From the NCBI GenBank assembly GCA_036013505.1, contig CP107851.1, forward strand, positions 1-64,000: a stretch of 64,000 bases of DNA, given 5' to 3'. Numbering within the stretch: position 1 is the stretch's first letter; every line of letters starts with the position of its first letter. The stretch is from Streptomyces sp. NBC_00510. Lineage in GTDB: Bacteria; Actinomycetota; Actinomycetes; Streptomycetales; Streptomycetaceae. The notes below the pieces were generated by a model. The model saw only the letters and a list, made by a program, of their open reading frames with translations. It ran no database searches and had not been told where the DNA came from. Of the stretch, positions 53,165 to 62,912 are shown one piece after another. Both the position numbers and the translations under genes were made by a program.

Positions 53165-56100
53165 ACCCGGACGAGGAGAAGAGCGACCCCTCCTGCGCCA
53201 GTGTCCTACTGATTGGCGGCAGCACATACCCGAGGTCCCATCTGGCCCCCGTCCCCGCTGCCGAGAATAATCTCCACAAGCTCAGGGCCGCCTTCCTGGA
53301 TCCTGAGCTGTGGGGAGTGCCGCGCGGGCGGCTGAAGCACGAGGTCGACCTGACGCGGTCCGACATGCTTGACGCCGTCGCAACGAGCTACCGGAGTTCC
53401 GAGCGCGGCGGGATCTTCGTGCTCTACTTCGTGGGCCACGCCCAGCTCCACGACGGCATGCTCTACCTGGCACCACACGACACCGGAAACCTCGCCAACC
53501 CTTCGGCCTCGATGGTGTCGATGAGCGAGGTCTTCCAGACCGTCGACCGGGAAGGCAAGAGGGCCGAGCGTAAACTGCTCATCCTCGATTGCTGCTACGC
53601 CGGCCGCGCCATCCGTTCCGTGCCGGGGGAGCCCACGCCCGCCGGTAGTGAGCGCGGGTGGTTCGTCATGGCCGCCGCGTCGGAGGAGCACACTGCGCTT
53701 GGCGACTCCGGACGCGAGACCACCTTCTTCACCGGAGCCCTGCTCAAGGCGTTCGAGGGCGTAAAGGAGACACGGGCCAGCCTGTCCGCACAGTGGGCGT
53801 TCGATGCGGTGGACGAGATGATTGCTGGCTCTGACGACACAGATACGACCAATCTCGTGCCACACCAGTCAACGGCCAACTGGGCGGAACGGCCATGGCT
53901 GCGTAACCGTCTGCACATCGCACCTCCCCGTATCCCGCACACCTACCCGTCGATCACCGCCGAGACCGCCAGCCTCCAGCGGTCTCTGCCGAACGGCTTT
54001 CGGGCCTGGCCTGCTCCGGAGGCCACCTTCACCGGCCGCACCCAGGAACTGGAAGCCGCCCTGGGCCGCTTCCGGCAACGCACCGTACTCCCAGTGCACG
54101 GACCCCGCTATGCCGGCAAGAAGGCGTTCGTCCGCCAACTGCTGGCCACCCCCGGTGTTAAAGAATCCGCGCCAGCAGAACAACCCTGGCTGCTACTGGA
54201 GATCACAATCCTGAATGCCAGTGCCGAGTCTCCGGTCCTGGAGGCCCTCGCCTCCGCGCTGGAGGTCCGCCTCCAGGACGTCTCCCAAGACATCGAGACC
54301 GACGGCGACCCCCGTCGCGAACTGGTCATCGACGGGCTCCGGGAACATGCCCGTGGGCGCACTCTGCTCCTCGTCATCGACTGCGGGCGCCTGGGATACG
54401 AACCCCGCCAGATCAGCGGCGAGCTCGATCGACTGCTCGCGCACCCCTATTTCCGGGATACGGCCAACATCGTCATCTCCCGTGTCCGCCTCACCGTCCA
54501 CGGAGACGACCAACTAGATCTTCAGGTTCCCGTCCGGCTGGAGGAGCTTCAGCAGCAAGAGGCCGCAGATTTCCTTACTGCTCTCATGGCCCACGAACGT
54601 GTGACAGTCGACGGTGACGACGTCCTGGCCCGCATCCAGGACCGCCGGCTGAGGCTACCGGGTGTCCTGAACCACAGCGCGAAAGGCTATCTCGGTAGCG
54701 CCGAGCGCGGCACCACCACGCCCGACCCGGCCGCCGTGGCCACCGCCTTGCTGGAGGGAACCATCCCCAGTGTGGCCAAGACCCTGCTTGAACTCGATTG
54801 CCGCCTCATCACCGGGACTGACAAGCCCGAAGGCCCGGAACCGCTCGCGATCCTCGCCGTCTGGGCTCTCTCGGATCAGCTTGCCCTGCCTCGGCACGTC
54901 TTGGAGAGCCCCTCCGTCGGGTTCCCGCGCCGCACGCTGGTGCTACTGGAAGACGCACGCGTCCTCTCTTCCGCTGCCTCTGGGCACCTGTTGTTGGGGC
55001 AAGCGAGCGAGCAGGCGTTGCGCTCTCTGGTCATTGCCGCGATGACCCGCGGCGAGGCTGTGGACGACCCGCTCGCTCCACCTATCTTGGACTCCGGGCT
55101 CCTCGATAGCCTCTTTCCTCCCGAGCTGGATACCGCCGATGTGGACCGTCGCCTCGCCGTAGCGGCAAGCTCGCTGCTGGTCACCGCCGCCGGGGCGCTG
55201 GACGCCGACGACAGTAAGGTCAACAACGCCTTCCAGATGAGGCTCCGCTCGGCTCTCGGATGGATTGAGGACGAAGGCGGAAAGCGGCTCCCAGCGCTGC
55301 ATGACGTCATCTGCTCCCTCGTCGTGGCGCCTGCTGGCGACGCCCCCTACCTTCCGGCGTCCGCGGAGGGCCTGGTGCAGCCGGCTCCCCGAGAAGAGCA
55401 AACCGCCACCGAGCCCGCCGCATCCGAGCGTCCGACCAGCACGCCAATCAGTGATGAGAGCATCGCCCCGCTGGCCGCGCTCTACCGCCTCTACCACGGG
55501 GTGGCCTCTCTCACCTTTGCCGCCCGCGCCGAAGGCGCTGCCGCAGAGACCGGTGCGCAATTCGTGGCCGCCGCCACGGAATTCTCTGCAGCGCTCGCCA
55601 ACTGCGAACCCGAGCAGGTCCCTCACACCCTGCTGCGCTCTGCAGACGCTTCACTGGCTCTCACAGGCAACAAGCTGAGGCTCAGAGCCCGTCTCCTCGA
55701 TGTCAGGTTGGCCGCTATCGACGTGCTGCTCCTCGGAGCCCGCCAACGCGGTCCCGGGCAGGCCAGTCGTATCACCCTGGCCGTTTCCTGGCTGCTCAAC
55801 ACGGCCGACTCACTAATCGACGCGGACCGGCTGAGCGAAGCCCGGGAACTCGTAGGGAAGTCCGAGGACCTGGTGGCCGAGGAGCTTCCCCAGGAGGACG
55901 GCACACCTCGCAGCATCCACTCGCGGCTTCAGCTCAACAGCCGTATCGCCCGGGTGCGCAGCCGTCTCCACCTGGACCCTGCGCAGAGCCGCCGGGAACT
56001 GCTCGACGTGGTGCGAAGCGTCGTCTCAGGCGTGGAACTTGCGCATGAGCAAGGTGAACAGCTGCCACTTTGGTCCATGCGCCTCTTCGAAGCGGCCATT

Positions 56101-58185
56101 CTACTGCTTCAGCAGAGTTCTACCGATGAGGAACTAGTCGAGACCCGGACCCTCGTTATGGAGTCGCTGGAGCGATCCTGGGGCGACAGGCGCTCCTGGC
56201 CACCGAGTATCTGCATCCCTGCGGCAGGTTTTCTGCGGAAGGTCCACGTACGGTGCACCGATCCCGCCCTGAAACAGAACGGGGCCCAGGAGGCAGTGGA
56301 GCTGCTAGCGCACCTTCCTGCCGCGAGTCACGAAGAGGTGGCAAGGGCCGGAACCACTTTCCAGCCCCCCTCCGAAGCCGGAAGACGCATCCCGTCGCTA
56401 AACGACCGGGACGCTGCCAAGGTCCTGAGCTCCCTGGCACAGGCGTACGGGTTCCTCGCCCGCGCTCTCCGTGAGAACCAGCGTTTCGGTGCGGCACGCA
56501 CCCGGCTGGCGAAAGCAGAGGAATATGCCCGTGCCGCAGTGGAGCTCGCCCCGACTGCCTTCTCGTACTCGGTTTGGCTCAGGCAGGTCCTTGACATCCG
56601 GCGGTCCGCTCCACGCACCGGGGTATCTGGTGAGGCGGCGGAGAAACGCCGTCGGGTCTGTGTCAAGGCGGTCCGCAGCTGGTTGGCGCGGAGAGACGTC
56701 CGCTCGCACGCCCACGCTCTGCTCGACCTCACCTGTCTCGATTCGGACTGGTTCGAGGAGGGTAGTTTGCGCGGTGCCGCCCAGAGGACTGGCGAAGACT
56801 TTTTGCGGCTGCACCCGGTAATCCAGCGGCGCCGTATCGAGGCGATCTACCGCGAACGCCAGCAGAAGCTGAAGGCACACCGTCACCGTTACGGCCCTTC
56901 GATCGAACTGTGTGCTTTGGAGATGCGGTTGGAACGCGAATACCGTCGTTGGAAGGGCGTCCTCGACTTTAAGGTGGCCAAGGACGAAAGGAAGAAGGGC
57001 ATCGGCCCCGGCCCCAACACCCCGACACCGCAGGTCGACAACGCCTCAGTCTTCGAGGTCTTTCGCGCGGCCGCAGCCCTCTGGCCGGGGGACGCTCGGT
57101 TGATCGCCGCCGAGGCCGGCTTCCGCCGCTACATCTGGAATTACAGCAAGGCCATCGCTCTCTACGAGTACCTCGCCCGCACGGCGCCGAACGGCGAGAT
57201 CCGACGCGTTGCCCGACTGTCCGCCGCAGAGGCAATGCTCGCCGACGTGGAATTCTCCAACCCCGATCACCGGACTGACTGGCACGCACGGCTTGTCGAT
57301 GCACGGGAGCACCTGAACGCCGTCCTGAGCGATAGCAGCCGCATCGGGCTGGCCGTGGTCCTCCGGGAACGGGTCGCCATCCGACTGGGCGAGCCGGTGA
57401 ACTGGGAACCTATCGACGCCGCTTTCGAGACCGTCGTCGGCGGCGACTATGCGGGCGCGATCGGGCGCTTCCTGGAACGCCGCCACTACGGCCAGGACCG
57501 GAGCCCCGATCGTGTCGGCGACAGGGTTCGCATCACTACCAAGGGTGGTAGTGAACGAGTGGGACACAACCCGCTCCGGGATCTACTGGACGACTTCCTC
57601 GACAGTCACGTTGACCGCGACGGCGCCCCCGGAACCGTCTCGGACAGTGCGCACGACACCCCTCCCCACCCCAGCACCGCTGACACTCTCACAGGCGACG
57701 GGGACTTGGGAGAGTTCACCTCCGAGCTTCTCGGCGAACTACTGCTCACCGAATTCACCAGCATGCAGCTGCTGGGCGGGCTCGGAAAGCTCTATCTCGA
57801 TCGGGCCGCCGATCTGGTTGCCCGCTACCAGACGCTTCACGGGTCCGAACCGGCACCCGACTCCAGCACTGCACTGGACGCAGCAGGCCACGCCCGACGA
57901 GCTTATGACTGCTTCGACGCCTGCCGTGTCCTGCAGGAGGCGCACGGCAACGAATCCATCGTGACAAAGTTCGAACGCGGCCGTGCCGTTACTCTAGCCG
58001 CGAAGTTCCTACACAGTCCGGATCCGTTCCCGCGCCCCCTCCTTCAGGGGCGGGGGCCACAGCTCCAACAAGCCGTACGCCTCCTGCTGACGGCCCGGGA
58101 ACACAGTGTGAGTGGATTCAACTCGGTGTGCTCCCGTGCGGTTGGGGAGAACTTCGAGGTGCAAGAGCACGTCGGGCTGAGATAG
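53161..58185 (+). CDS. Caspase-like protease with degenerate NTPase and helical-repeat region, 1,674 aa
   Basis: Residues ~14-235 form a peptidase C14 domain: SVLLIGGSTYP, FVLYFVGHAQLHDGMLYLAP (His93) and LLILDCCYAGRA (Cys145). A STAND-like NTPase follows (~290-600) with a worn Walker A, VHGPRYAGKKAFVRQLL, where Lys replaces Ser/Thr, and a Walker B-like TLLLVIDCGRLGYE. The last ~1,000 residues are helical, TPR-like repeats (FSYSVWLRQVLDI, YSKAIALYEYLARTAPNGE). Such proteins cut target proteins to kill or arrest an infected cell when a trigger is sensed. Which trigger acts is unknown. Confidence 0.85.
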   Translation: MNPDEEKSDPSCASVLLIGGSTYPRSHLAPVPAAENNLHKLRAAFLDPELWGVPRGRLKHEVDLTRSDMLDAVATSYRSSERGGIFVLYFVGHAQLHDGMLYLAPHDTGNLANPSASMVSMSEVFQTVDREGKRAERKLLILDCCYAGRAIRSVPGEPTPAGSERGWFVMAAASEEHTALGDSGRETTFFTGALLKAFEGVKETRASLSAQWAFDAVDEMIAGSDDTDTTNLVPHQSTANWAERPWLRNRLHIAPPRIPHTYPSITAETASLQRSLPNGFRAWPAPEATFTGRTQELEAALGRFRQRTVLPVHGPRYAGKKAFVRQLLATPGVKESAPAEQPWLLLEITILNASAESPVLEALASALEVRLQDVSQDIETDGDPRRELVIDGLREHARGRTLLLVIDCGRLGYEPRQISGELDRLLAHPYFRDTANIVISRVRLTVHGDDQLDLQVPVRLEELQQQEAADFLTALMAHERVTVDGDDVLARIQDRRLRLPGVLNHSAKGYLGSAERGTTTPDPAAVATALLEGTIPSVAKTLLELDCRLITGTDKPEGPEPLAILAVWALSDQLALPRHVLESPSVGFPRRTLVLLEDARVLSSAASGHLLLGQASEQALRSLVIAAMTRGEAVDDPLAPPILDSGLLDSLFPPELDTADVDRRLAVAASSLLVTAAGALDADDSKVNNAFQMRLRSALGWIEDEGGKRLPALHDVICSLVVAPAGDAPYLPASAEGLVQPAPREEQTATEPAASERPTSTPISDESIAPLAALYRLYHGVASLTFAARAEGAAAETGAQFVAAATEFSAALANCEPEQVPHTLLRSADASLALTGNKLRLRARLLDVRLAAIDVLLLGARQRGPGQASRITLAVSWLLNTADSLIDADRLSEARELVGKSEDLVAEELPQEDGTPRSIHSRLQLNSRIARVRSRLHLDPAQSRRELLDVVRSVVSGVELAHEQGEQLPLWSMRLFEAAILLLQQSSTDEELVETRTLVMESLERSWGDRRSWPPSICIPAAGFLRKVHVRCTDPALKQNGAQEAVELLAHLPAASHEEVARAGTTFQPPSEAGRRIPSLNDRDAAKVLSSLAQAYGFLARALRENQRFGAARTRLAKAEEYARAAVELAPTAFSYSVWLRQVLDIRRSAPRTGVSGEAAEKRRRVCVKAVRSWLARRDVRSHAHALLDLTCLDSDWFEEGSLRGAAQRTGEDFLRLHPVIQRRRIEAIYRERQQKLKAHRHRYGPSIELCALEMRLEREYRRWKGVLDFKVAKDERKKGIGPGPNTPTPQVDNASVFEVFRAAAALWPGDARLIAAEAGFRRYIWNYSKAIALYEYLARTAPNGEIRRVARLSAAEAMLADVEFSNPDHRTDWHARLVDAREHLNAVLSDSSRIGLAVVLRERVAIRLGEPVNWEPIDAAFETVVGGDYAGAIGRFLERRHYGQDRSPDRVGDRVRITTKGGSERVGHNPLRDLLDDFLDSHVDRDGAPGTVSDSAHDTPPHPSTADTLTGDGDLGEFTSELLGELLLTEFTSMQLLGGLGKLYLDRAADLVARYQTLHGSEPAPDSSTALDAAGHARRAYDCFDACRVLQEAHGNESIVTKFERGRAVTLAAKFLHSPDPFPRPLLQGRGPQLQQAVRLLLTAREHSVSGFNSVCSRAVGENFEVQEHVGLR

Positions 58186-58437
58186 CCCCGAGCGATTGTC
58201 CCACCTCACCGAGCCCCGAATGCACGGACACGCCTTGCCGGGGGCCGTCGCAGCCCCTGGACGCCTTCTCGGAGCTCACCGAGATCACCCGACCGTGGCG
58301 ACTGGACCGGCGCATCGTGGCACCGGCCGCTGGGCAGTCAGCCGCCCAGCGGTGGAACGCGGGATGGTCGGAGTCCCCGGCTTCCTCAGCTGCACAGGTT
58401 CGCGGGACTGGACCAGGCGGGACAGGTGCGGGCAGCG
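58186..58437. other. Intergenic region between convergent genes
   Basis: About 250 bp with no supported gene. It must hold the end of both the caspase mRNA and the convergent nuclease mRNA. Confidence 0.4.
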
Positions 58438-59505
58438 TCAGGCGAGATGCTCACGCAGTTCGGCAGGCTCGTAGCGCAGCTGGAAGGTGTGGGCATGGTC
58501 GCCGTCCATCCAGTACAGGGTCATAGCGGAGAGCATGCTCTGTTTCACCCAGCGCGTGCGGGACCGGCCGCCTTCGTCCTGGTCAAGGATCCATGCCTCG
58601 ACCTGTTCCGGCAGGCCGAACGTCAGCGCATAGGCGTCCGGTTCCTCCACCGGCCGGATCTGCCATACCGGGTGCGGTGACGCGTGGCGGAGTCGGCGCA
58701 GGTGGACGGAGTGCGTAGGCCGCTGGCGCGCGTAGCGCACGAAAGCGTACAGGTCGTCGGAGGCCAGTCCGAGGACGAACGGCGCCGCGGGAAACGCCAG
58801 CATCAGTCCCAGGGTGGACCGGCTTCGCAGGCCCTCTGCCAGGGCGTCAAGAGGAGCGGTCACCGAGGGGTCGGTAACAACCGGTCCCTCCCACAAGTCC
58901 AGTAGCGGCCGACGCAGGTAGTTGCGTATCTGGTACACCATCGGACGCTCAGCAGCGGGCATCGCGTTCATCGCGGCCCAGACATCCTGTGCCGCCGTGC
59001 GCACCAGACTGCGCAGCTTCTTGAAGTCCGGCAACGACAGGTCGACGAGGGAGATTTGATGGGCGAGAGCGAACTCCTGGGCGTCCTGGCTGAATCCGGA
59101 GGTGGAGAAGATGGCGTAGCTGTAGTGGTAGCGCGTCCTTGGCCGGCGCGGGCCGCCAGTGCCTGCGGCCACGGTTGTGATCACGTTCTCGTTGACGTCG
59201 TGCACGACGCCGTGGCCGTTGCGGACCGTGGGGAGCCCCACCTTGGTGCCCGTGAACTTCGCCTCGACGAACAGGCGGACCGGCAGCGAGAACGGCGGCA
59301 CATACCGGAACTGTCCCAGCGCGTCAGCCTGATGCCACGCTCCCCGGCCGCGCACCACCAAGCCGTGGTTGCGCACCTCCAACACCTTCCACGGCGCACT
59401 CCCCTGGTCGTCCTGCGCGGTGAGCACCTCGTACCCGCTGGACCTCAGCAGCCAGGCCAGGACTTCTTCGAGAAGGTAGCCGCGCAGCGCGGCCTGTCTG
59501 ATCAT
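58438..59505 (-). CDS. PD-(D/E)XK-type nuclease, 355 aa
   Basis: The catalytic core is GRGAWHQADALGQFRY (Asp61) followed by VRLFVEAKFTGTKVGLPTVR (Glu81, Lys83), the ExK of a restriction-endonuclease fold as in Mrr-like enzymes. An N-terminal helix (ALRGYLLEEVLAWLLRSSGY) precedes it. The C-terminal ~200 residues are a separate alpha/beta part (LASDDLYAFVRYARQ). No methylase is nearby. It converges on the caspase gene and may be a second effector of the same defence island. Confidence 0.75.
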   Translation of the reverse strand: MIRQAALRGYLLEEVLAWLLRSSGYEVLTAQDDQGSAPWKVLEVRNHGLVVRGRGAWHQADALGQFRYVPPFSLPVRLFVEAKFTGTKVGLPTVRNGHGVVHDVNENVITTVAAGTGGPRRPRTRYHYSYAIFSTSGFSQDAQEFALAHQISLVDLSLPDFKKLRSLVRTAAQDVWAAMNAMPAAERPMVYQIRNYLRRPLLDLWEGPVVTDPSVTAPLDALAEGLRSRSTLGLMLAFPAAPFVLGLASDDLYAFVRYARQRPTHSVHLRRLRHASPHPVWQIRPVEEPDAYALTFGLPEQVEAWILDQDEGGRSRTRWVKQSMLSAMTLYWMDGDHAHTFQLRYEPAELREHLA

Positions 59506-59723
59506 GCCGGGACCCTAGCCAACCGCGCGCCCGTTCACCACGGTTCCGGGGGATTGCAGACCAGGGTGCGCTGGAGCCGGCTGGCTCTTTGCCGGGCACA
59601 GGTCAGAGGCCGCCATGCGCCCTCCGCGGTAGGGCTTGCCCGTGGACGGTCAGCTCATCAGTCCCGCGGCGGCTGCGGCCTCCTGCACGCCTCAGTGTCG
59701 GGCTTGCCCGTCTCGCCGACTGC
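59506..59723. other. Divergent gap between nuclease and HTH gene
   Basis: About 220 bp. It should contain the promoters of both genes; no clear -35/-10 pair was picked out apart from the palindrome that follows. Confidence 0.3.
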
Positions 59724-59755
59724 CCGGTGTGTCTTGTGCACACAAGACACACCGG
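59724..59755. promoter_or_regulatory. Perfect 32-bp palindrome before the HTH gene
   Basis: Arms of 15 bp, CCGGTGTGTCTTGTG and CACAAGACACACCGG, flank a central CA. The site ends 11 bp before the ATG at 59767 and would cover the ribosome-binding region. It is a probable operator of the HTH protein; as RNA it could also fold into a long stem that hides the start. Confidence 0.65.
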
Positions 59756-59766
59756 TCGGTTGAAGC

Positions 59767-60102
59767 ATGCACCCGCCACCTGACACCGTGTTCGATGTGA
59801 CCGGCGACAGAACTCGGGAATCAGGCTCCGAAGGGTGGCCAGCCGCGGCTTTTGCTGCCGCGCTGTGCGAGTACCGCGGCAAAGCAGGGCTCTCACGGCA
59901 GCAGCTGGCGCAGGCCGTCGGTCTTGACCGCAGCGTGCTCTCGCGCCTGGAGCGCGGGCAGTACCGTCACCGGCTCAGTGAATGCGCCATCGCCAAGCTG
60001 AGTGAGGCACTCGCTTGCGGCGACGCCCTTTTCAAAGCAGCGGGCCGCCCGACGCCGGAGATCCAGAAGCTCATCACCGACCCCGGGCGAGTTGCCCGTT
60101 GA
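59767..60102 (+). CDS. XRE-family HTH regulator, 111 aa
   Basis: The HTH is AGLSRQQLAQAVGLDRSVLS followed by RLERGQYRHRLSECAIAKLS, a standard Cro/C1 domain at about residues 35-90. The short N-terminal extension and absence of a sensor domain suggest a simple repressor. The perfect palindrome just upstream makes autorepression likely. Convergent with the kinase gene. Confidence 0.8.
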   Translation: MHPPPDTVFDVTGDRTRESGSEGWPAAAFAAALCEYRGKAGLSRQQLAQAVGLDRSVLSRLERGQYRHRLSECAIAKLSEALACGDALFKAAGRPTPEIQKLITDPGRVAR

Positions 60103-60120
60103 GCGTTTTGTTGTTGCGGC

Positions 60121-61077
60121 TTACGAGGCGGCTCCTTCCAGGTCGGTTGCGGAATCGGCAGTGGCGAGCAGGGCGCAGACTGCGGCCAGGTCCGGGAGCG
60201 AGGGGCTCGCCCCGGGACGGGTGATGGCCAGGGCTCCGGCGGCCATGCCGCGTCGTACGGCGGTGTCGGTGTCCAGGCCGGCGGCCAGCGCTGCGCCGAG
60301 CGCGCCGGTGAAAGCGTCACCGGCCGCCGTGGTGTCGACGGGGGTGACCGGGAAGGCCGGGACGTGCCGGACTGCCCCGGCGGTGACCGAGACCGCCCCG
60401 GCCCCGCCGAGAGTGATCAGCGCGTGCCCCACGCCCCGGTCGAGGAACCAGCGGGCGGCCTGTTCGGCGGCCTCGGGGCTGTCCACGGCGATGCCGGTCA
60501 GGGCGGTGGCCTCGCTCTCGTTGGGGGTGACGATGTCCACGTGCGCCCAGATGTCGTCCGGCAGCACCTGTGCGGGAGCCGGATCGAGCACGACGGTGAA
60601 CCCGGCTTCGGCGCCCGCCCGCGCGGCGTGGCGGGTGACCTCGGCCGGGACCTCCAACTGAAGCAGCATGACGCGCGTGTGGTCGCGGGTCTTGGCGATG
60701 CTCGCGTCGACCATGTCGGGCGTGAGGGCGGTGTTGGCCAGCGGTGTGATGACGATGTCGTTCTCGCCGGAGGCGTCGACGCGGATGTGCGCGACGCCGG
60801 TGCGGCCTGGGACTGTACGGATCTCGGTGGTCTGTACGCCGTGTGTGCGCAGGCCGTCCAGCGCTATGTCGCGGAAGAGGTCCTGTCCGACGCAGCCGAC
60901 CATCCAGGTGGGCGCGCCGGCCCGGGCGGCGGCGACCGCTTGGTTGGCGCCTTTGCCGCCGAGGACGAGGGTGAAGTCGTCGCCCAGGACTGTTTCGCCG
61001 GGTTGTGGCAGCCGCCGGCTGAAGGCGGTGACGTCCGCGGTGATGCTGCCGACGACGAGAACACCGTTGCGGGTCAT
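60121..61077 (-). CDS. Ribokinase-family sugar/nucleoside kinase (PfkB), 318 aa
   Basis: Signature 1 is VLGGKGANQAVAAARAGAPT. DIVTPNESEATALTG and signature 2 PVDTTAAGDAFTGALGAALA (catalytic Asp in AAGD) follow. It phosphorylates a ribose-like sugar or nucleoside with ATP. The upstream ABC importer suggests the sugar or nucleoside is taken up first. Start ATG 61077 follows AGGAAGAGG. A 236-bp gap separates it from the permease gene. Confidence 0.88.
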   Translation of the reverse strand: MTRNGVLVVGSITADVTAFSRRLPQPGETVLGDDFTLVLGGKGANQAVAAARAGAPTWMVGCVGQDLFRDIALDGLRTHGVQTTEIRTVPGRTGVAHIRVDASGENDIVITPLANTALTPDMVDASIAKTRDHTRVMLLQLEVPAEVTRHAARAGAEAGFTVVLDPAPAQVLPDDIWAHVDIVTPNESEATALTGIAVDSPEAAEQAARWFLDRGVGHALITLGGAGAVSVTAGAVRHVPAFPVTPVDTTAAGDAFTGALGAALAAGLDTDTAVRRGMAAGALAITRPGASPSLPDLAAVCALLATADSATDLEGAAS

Positions 61078-61313
61078 CGCGGTCCTCTTCCTATTTGTGA
61101 CATGGGCGGGGGCAGTGGCACGGCCATGTGGCTGTGCCCTGCGCAGTGGTGTTTGTGTCTTGGTGTGCCCGGGGTCTGGTCGGATCCCGGGCGGGTGCCG
61201 GACCCGAACCTGCTGCCGCGGGCGCCTCTTGGGGTTCGTGGCGGCGGGTTCGGGCCCGGCATTCCGCGGCGGGAAGGGCCGATAAGGGGGGCGGTTTCCT
61301 TGGTGGTTTCGAG
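61078..61313. other. Gap between permease and kinase genes
   Basis: About 236 bp, GC-rich, no gene. It may hold a separate promoter for the kinase; nothing clear is seen. Confidence 0.3.
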
Positions 61314-62912
61314 CTATGTGCCGGCGACGGCGAATCGTCTGGTGACAGGTCGTTCGAGCGCGCTGATGGCCGTGTAGAAGAGCACGGACACCACCACGAT
61401 CATGACGGATTCCGTCCACAGTGCATCGAAACGTGATCCTGCGTAGTCCTGGACGATCATGGAGCCGATGCCCTGCCCGGTTGCCAGCCATTCGGCCAGG
61501 GTTGCCCCGGCGAGGGCGCCGGGGACGCCGGTGCGGGCGGCGGCGAAGAACGCCGGGAGGGCGTAGGGGACGCGCACCTTGCGGGTGGCCAGGGTGTCCG
61601 AGCCGCCCAGCGAGCGGACGACGTCGGTGGCCAGGGCGGGGGCGGAGCGGAGCCCGACGACCACGTTGATGAGGGTGGGGAAGAACGTCACGATGGAGAC
61701 GATGACGGTGACCCCGGTCAGGCCCCGTCCGAAGACGAGCGCCAGCAGGGGTGTCATGGCGACCAGGGGAACGGATCGCAGCGCGATGGCGACCGGCATG
61801 ACGGCACGTTCGAAGGTGTGGGAGGTGACGATCAGCAGGGCGGTGGCGGTGGCTGCCAGGGTCCCGAACAGGTATCCCGCTCCGGCGTCGGTCAGGGTGA
61901 TCTTCAGTCCGCTCCACAGCGCCGACCGATTCTCCGGCGCCTCGGGGCTGGAGGTGATGAATCGCAGCACATCCAGTGGCGTCTTGGCGAAGTAGGCGTT
62001 GAGGTCAAACGCCGCGATCAGCGCGTACCAGCAGGCGATCACGATCGCGATGGAGCCGGCGACGCCGAGTACCGGGATCGTTATCGCCGCCCACGTCCGG
62101 CGAGGGGGTGGGGGCGGCTGGGAGGCGGTCACGAGGGTGACGTCGTGGGCGGCCCACGGTGTCAGGAGGCGTCCGATGATGCCGAAGACCACGTACGCCA
62201 GGCCGGCGAGGGCTGACATGACCAGCGCTACTGCCCAGGTCCGCGGCACCTGGAAGGAGGACTGGGCCTGGACGAGCATGACGCCCAGCCCCTGGCTCGC
62301 CCCGAGGTACTCGCCGATGATCGCGCCGAGCAGTGCCGCGGGCGCCGCGATCCGAAGCGCTCCGAACAGGCTCGGCAGCATGGCGAAGAAGCGGATCTTG
62401 AACATCGCCTGCCACTGGCTGCCACCCAGGGACCGCACGACCTGCAGTGAGGCGGGGTCTGCGGAACGCAGTCCCAGTACCACCGCGATCAAGGTGGTGA
62501 AGAACACCGACAGCGCGGACAATGTCTGCTTGGGCGCGTCCCCTGGGAGCACGACGACCAGGATCGGGGCGATGGCGACCAGCGGGACGCAGAAACTGGC
62601 CACCGCGATCCGCAGCAGCAGACGCTCGACCCAGGGCACCTGGACGAACACGACACCCAGCGCGAGTGCAACACCGTTGCCGGCCAGGAACCCGACGCCG
62701 GCGACCGACAGCGTCGAGGTGAGGTTCGGGCCGTAGACCGGCAGGTCGTCCAGGAAGGCATGGATGACGGCCAGCGGTGTGGGCACCACCCGCAGGCCGG
62801 TGAAGGAGAGGGCCAGCAGCGTCCACAGCGCCACGATCACGGCGGCGGGCGCCAGTCGCAGCAGTGCGGACCTGAGCCCTGCAACCATCACGGGTTGGGG
62901 AGCGGTGCTCAT
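61314..62912 (-). CDS. Fused double ABC permease (SsuC/ThiX-like), 532 aa
   Basis: Two BPD_transp_1 permease domains lie in one chain. The first (~residues 15-255) holds the coupling loop LRIAAPAALLGAIIGEYLGA and the second (~280-525) RTGVPGALAGATLAEWLATG, both with EAA-type motifs. The linker is PPPPPRR-rich. Normally two identical permeases form the pore; here one chain supplies both. ATG 62912 overlaps the ATPase stop by ATGA. Confidence 0.85.
   Translation of the reverse strand: MSTAPQPVMVAGLRSALLRLAPAAVIVALWTLLALSFTGLRVVPTPLAVIHAFLDDLPVYGPNLTSTLSVAGVGFLAGNGVALALGVVFVQVPWVERLLLRIAVASFCVPLVAIAPILVVVLPGDAPKQTLSALSVFFTTLIAVVLGLRSADPASLQVVRSLGGSQWQAMFKIRFFAMLPSLFGALRIAAPAALLGAIIGEYLGASQGLGVMLVQAQSSFQVPRTWAVALVMSALAGLAYVVFGIIGRLLTPWAAHDVTLVTASQPPPPPRRTWAAITIPVLGVAGSIAIVIACWYALIAAFDLNAYFAKTPLDVLRFITSSPEAPENRSALWSGLKITLTDAGAGYLFGTLAATATALLIVTSHTFERAVMPVAIALRSVPLVAMTPLLALVFGRGLTGVTVIVSIVTFFPTLINVVVGLRSAPALATDVVRSLGGSDTLATRKVRVPYALPAFFAAARTGVPGALAGATLAEWLATGQGIGSMIVQDYAGSRFDALWTESVMIVVVSVLFYTAISALERPVTRRFAVAGT

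Noticed and set aside
60121..61917. 598-aa minus frame joining the kinase with upstream sequence
   Set aside because: The part before ATG 61077 is Arg/Pro/His-rich shadow of the permease region; the ribokinase family starts at MTRNGVLVVGS.
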